Position numbers and translations under genes: made by a program. A stretch of 64,000 bases of DNA from Brachynemurus nebulosus (Eukaryota; Arthropoda; Insecta; Neuroptera; Myrmeleontidae): contig JAPWDM010000005.1 in the NCBI GenBank assembly GCA_035578155.1, positions 54,132,454 to 54,196,453 on the forward strand, read 5' to 3'. Positions 60,895 to 64,000 of the stretch are shown piece by piece (the stretch's first letter is position 1; each line of letters opens with the position of its first letter). The notes beneath the pieces are model-generated. The model ran no database searches. It saw nothing but the letters and a program-made list of their open reading frames with translations, and was not told the DNA's origin.

Positions 60895-61210
60895 AATCAT
60901 TTAGTCGAAGTTAAAATAGTCGACTAAAAAATGACTAAATGTAAACACAATTAGTCGACTAAATCGGTTAATCGATTAATTATCCGACATCATTAATACT
61001 GATCCCTGTGGAACTCCTTTACTAACTCTTGTTTGGTTAGTAGAGTAGACAATCATTTAGTCGAAGTTAAAATAGTCGACTAAAAAATGACTAAATGTAA
61101 ACACAATTAGTCGACTAAATCGGTTAATCGATTAATTATCCGACATCATTAATACTGATCCCTGTGGAACTCCTTTACTATAACTCTTGTTTGGTTAGTA
61201 GAGAGTAGAC
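60895..61210 (-). repeat. 156/160-bp tandem duplication containing a LINE RT scrap
   Basis: Copy 1 (60895-61050) and copy 2 (61051-61210) are nearly identical. On the minus strand each encodes S-K-G-V-P-Q-G-S-V-L, the conserved GVPQGSVL block of non-LTR reverse transcriptases. It is fused to the unrelated TTAGTCGACTAAATCGGTTA repeat. Confidence 0.85.
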
Positions 61211-62378
61211 CCATTTGTATATAGTACTTATGTACTTACTGACAATTAATACGTAAAAAATACAAACAAATATGTAAAATTTTACTTTAATTTTATTATT
61301 TTATTTAATTTCAATAAAAAAATTTATATTTCATTTGTAAAAATAATAGATTATTTTAATTAAACAAATGCAAAATATAACTATTTTCAACCACAAACCA
61401 ATAAAGCGGGGATTCCCAAAGTGTGGTCCGTGAATTTCAAAAATGCAGCCCGCAATGCCAGGTCATCTGCAATCTCAAATTCGTAAAGATTATTTACATA
61501 CATTTTTTTTTCAGGAAGAACATATAAATTTAACTATATTAAACATTTTTCCGCTGGAAAATATCAAATTTTATCTCATTATTACATAAATGATAACATT
61601 CTAAATTTCCGCATATAATTTTTCTGTTACCCTTACAATTCTAATTTTGTTAAAAATGATAAAAGTAACATCGAAAATCTATGAGCAATTTTAAATTTCA
61701 TGTTTCTAGCTTCAAAATTATTGCTTTTTGGAACTTTAAAAAAATTTGTATTTGTGATGACGTCATCAAGTTTAATTTTCTTTTTTAATTACATTAATAG
61801 CTACCAGAATATCAACCAGACCTGTTGGTGAAATTTGGGTAATCTGAGTGCCAAATTTTCATTTTTCCTGTAAAAATGTAAGTTCTTTCAGAAAATATGA
61901 TATTTTCCAGTTGTGTGATTTTTATAGTAAATTCTACCCCTGTTTTCAATTTGCAAATTAGAATTCAGTCTGCAATCAACGGGTTAAACACCATTGTTTT
62001 ATGGATTTTGTTCATCGAAACGATGAAACTTAAGTAAACAAACTCATTTTTCGTTTATGTCCTGTTTTAATTTAAAATTTTTTTCCAACGTAAAACTTTG
62101 AAAACCCCTGCAATGAAGCAAAGTTTTAAAAAAACAGTGGAAGAGCCAATTGGTACAAAAAGGAAACTCATAGATTTCTTTGGTGAAAATTTTGAGAAAA
62201 GACAGTATTTAGTAGCATTAGTTATGAGAAGCCAGAGATTAAAATAAGCGAAAAATGACTTTTTGCTCTATGAGCTCTATCCGATCGACTCTTGGACTAA
62301 AATAGGAATTTACGGTACCGATTTGTGGTCCCAACTTCAAAAGTATTGCATTATTATTTATAACTTATTAATAAATTT
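61211..62378. other. Stretch downstream of RABL3
   Basis: No exon recognised. Presumably RABL3 3' UTR next to 62378 and intergenic DNA beyond. Confidence 0.45.
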
Positions 62379-62492
62379 TTAATCCATGTGATAAAGCTTA
62401 GGAGATGTGTATAAAGGATTTGTTGGACTTGACACAAAACCAGTTCTTCGTTTATCGAATGCTGCTGGTGCATAATATTTCCTCTCAATAAC
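62379..62492 (-). CDS. Rabl3: RABL3, last coding exon
   Basis: A 37-codon exon plus TAA, entered through an AG acceptor at 62493-62494 (phase 0). It starts VIERKYYAPAAFDKRRTGFV and ends KLYHMD, matching the RABL3 C-terminus. There is no prenylatable cysteine at the C-terminus, as expected for this atypical Rab-like GTPase. Its stop lies about 2.5 kb from the stop of the convergent LicD-like gene. Confidence 0.88.
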   Translation of the reverse strand, partial: VIERKYYAPAAFDKRRTGFVSSPTNPLYTSPKLYHMD

Positions 62493-62557
62493 CTAAAACG
62501 GCATTTTCTTTTTAATAAAAATTTTCAAGAGTATTGAAGCATTTAAATAATACAGAC

Positions 62558-62743
62558 CTTATCGAAAAATCGACTTAAAATAACCGCATTCGAACTTCCC
62601 GCCGCAAACGACCTCGCATCAAGGCAATCGATAAAAATCTCATCGGATCCACATTGTTCAGCGATTTTATTCCACGCTCTTTGAGCGCATCGTACTTTTG
62701 TGTCCAAAAGATCTAATTTTGTGCCAACAACTAATATTGGAAT
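62558..62743 (-). CDS. Rabl3: RABL3, penultimate coding exon
   Basis: A 62-codon exon, phase 0 at both ends (acceptor AG at 62744-62745, donor GTCTGT from 62557). The intron to the last exon is 65 bp. It encodes IPILVVGTKLDLLDT, the guanine-specificity G4 motif (TKLD in place of NKxD), then FIDCLDARSFAAGSSNAVIL and SRFFDK, the hallmark C-terminal part of the RABL3 G domain. Exons for the P-loop and switches lie beyond 64000 or were not recognised. Confidence 0.9.
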
Positions 62744-62786
62744 CTTAAATAAAATTACTATTTTTGAAATAAATTAAAAACAAAAT

Positions 62787-64000
<1,214 letters not shown>

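Overview
This is AT-rich eukaryotic nuclear DNA, almost certainly from an insect. The evidence is a first coding exon of the wing selector gene vestigial, spliced genes with short GT-AG introns, an errantivirus (gypsy-type insect LTR retroelement with env), Helitron termini and many TA-, TAA-, TTAA- and 8-bp-flanked DNA transposon remnants. The order cannot be settled from the sequence. No bacterial-style operons, CRISPR arrays or rRNA genes are present.

Host genes are few. (1) Coding exon 1 of vestigial lies on the minus strand at 39059-39304, so its first intron runs leftward, apparently through the rest of the window (no further vg exon was recognised). (2) A complete three-exon plus-strand gene at 59097-59887 encodes a 222-residue protein with an N-terminal membrane anchor and a degenerate LicD/fukutin-type motif. 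(3) The last two coding exons of the atypical small GTPase gene RABL3 lie on the minus strand at 62379-62743, convergent with (2); its 5' exons lie beyond the window.

The rest is mobile and repetitive DNA. The main element is an errantivirus at 15663-20753. It has identical 414-bp LTRs, a tRNA-Ser primer site, intact gag, a protease in the -1 frame and an open env. Reverse transcriptase, RNase H and the front of integrase are deleted. It sits in a (TA)n tract, inside the presumed vg intron and antisense to vg.

Around it, from left to right: foldback elements (1.7-2.3, 10.2-11.5 and 34.7-35.3 kb); a 120-bp tandem satellite (4.4-5.5 kb) that recurs inside a dispersed repeat family called R1 here; hAT-type MITEs with 8-bp target duplications; and a segmental duplication ending about 25 bp from the vg exon 1 splice donor. 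Next comes a nest of at least nine elements at 40.95-50.27 kb, then Helitrons, a hAT MITE, a three-member MITE cluster and tandem duplications.

The most unusual general pattern is that at least five unrelated TA-flanked terminal-repeat families share one design. Each has short terminal repeats plus many internal copies of its own 8-15-bp motif, which suggests arrays of transposase-binding sites. One of them carries a piece of pogo/Tigger-like transposase with a PHD-like zinc finger.
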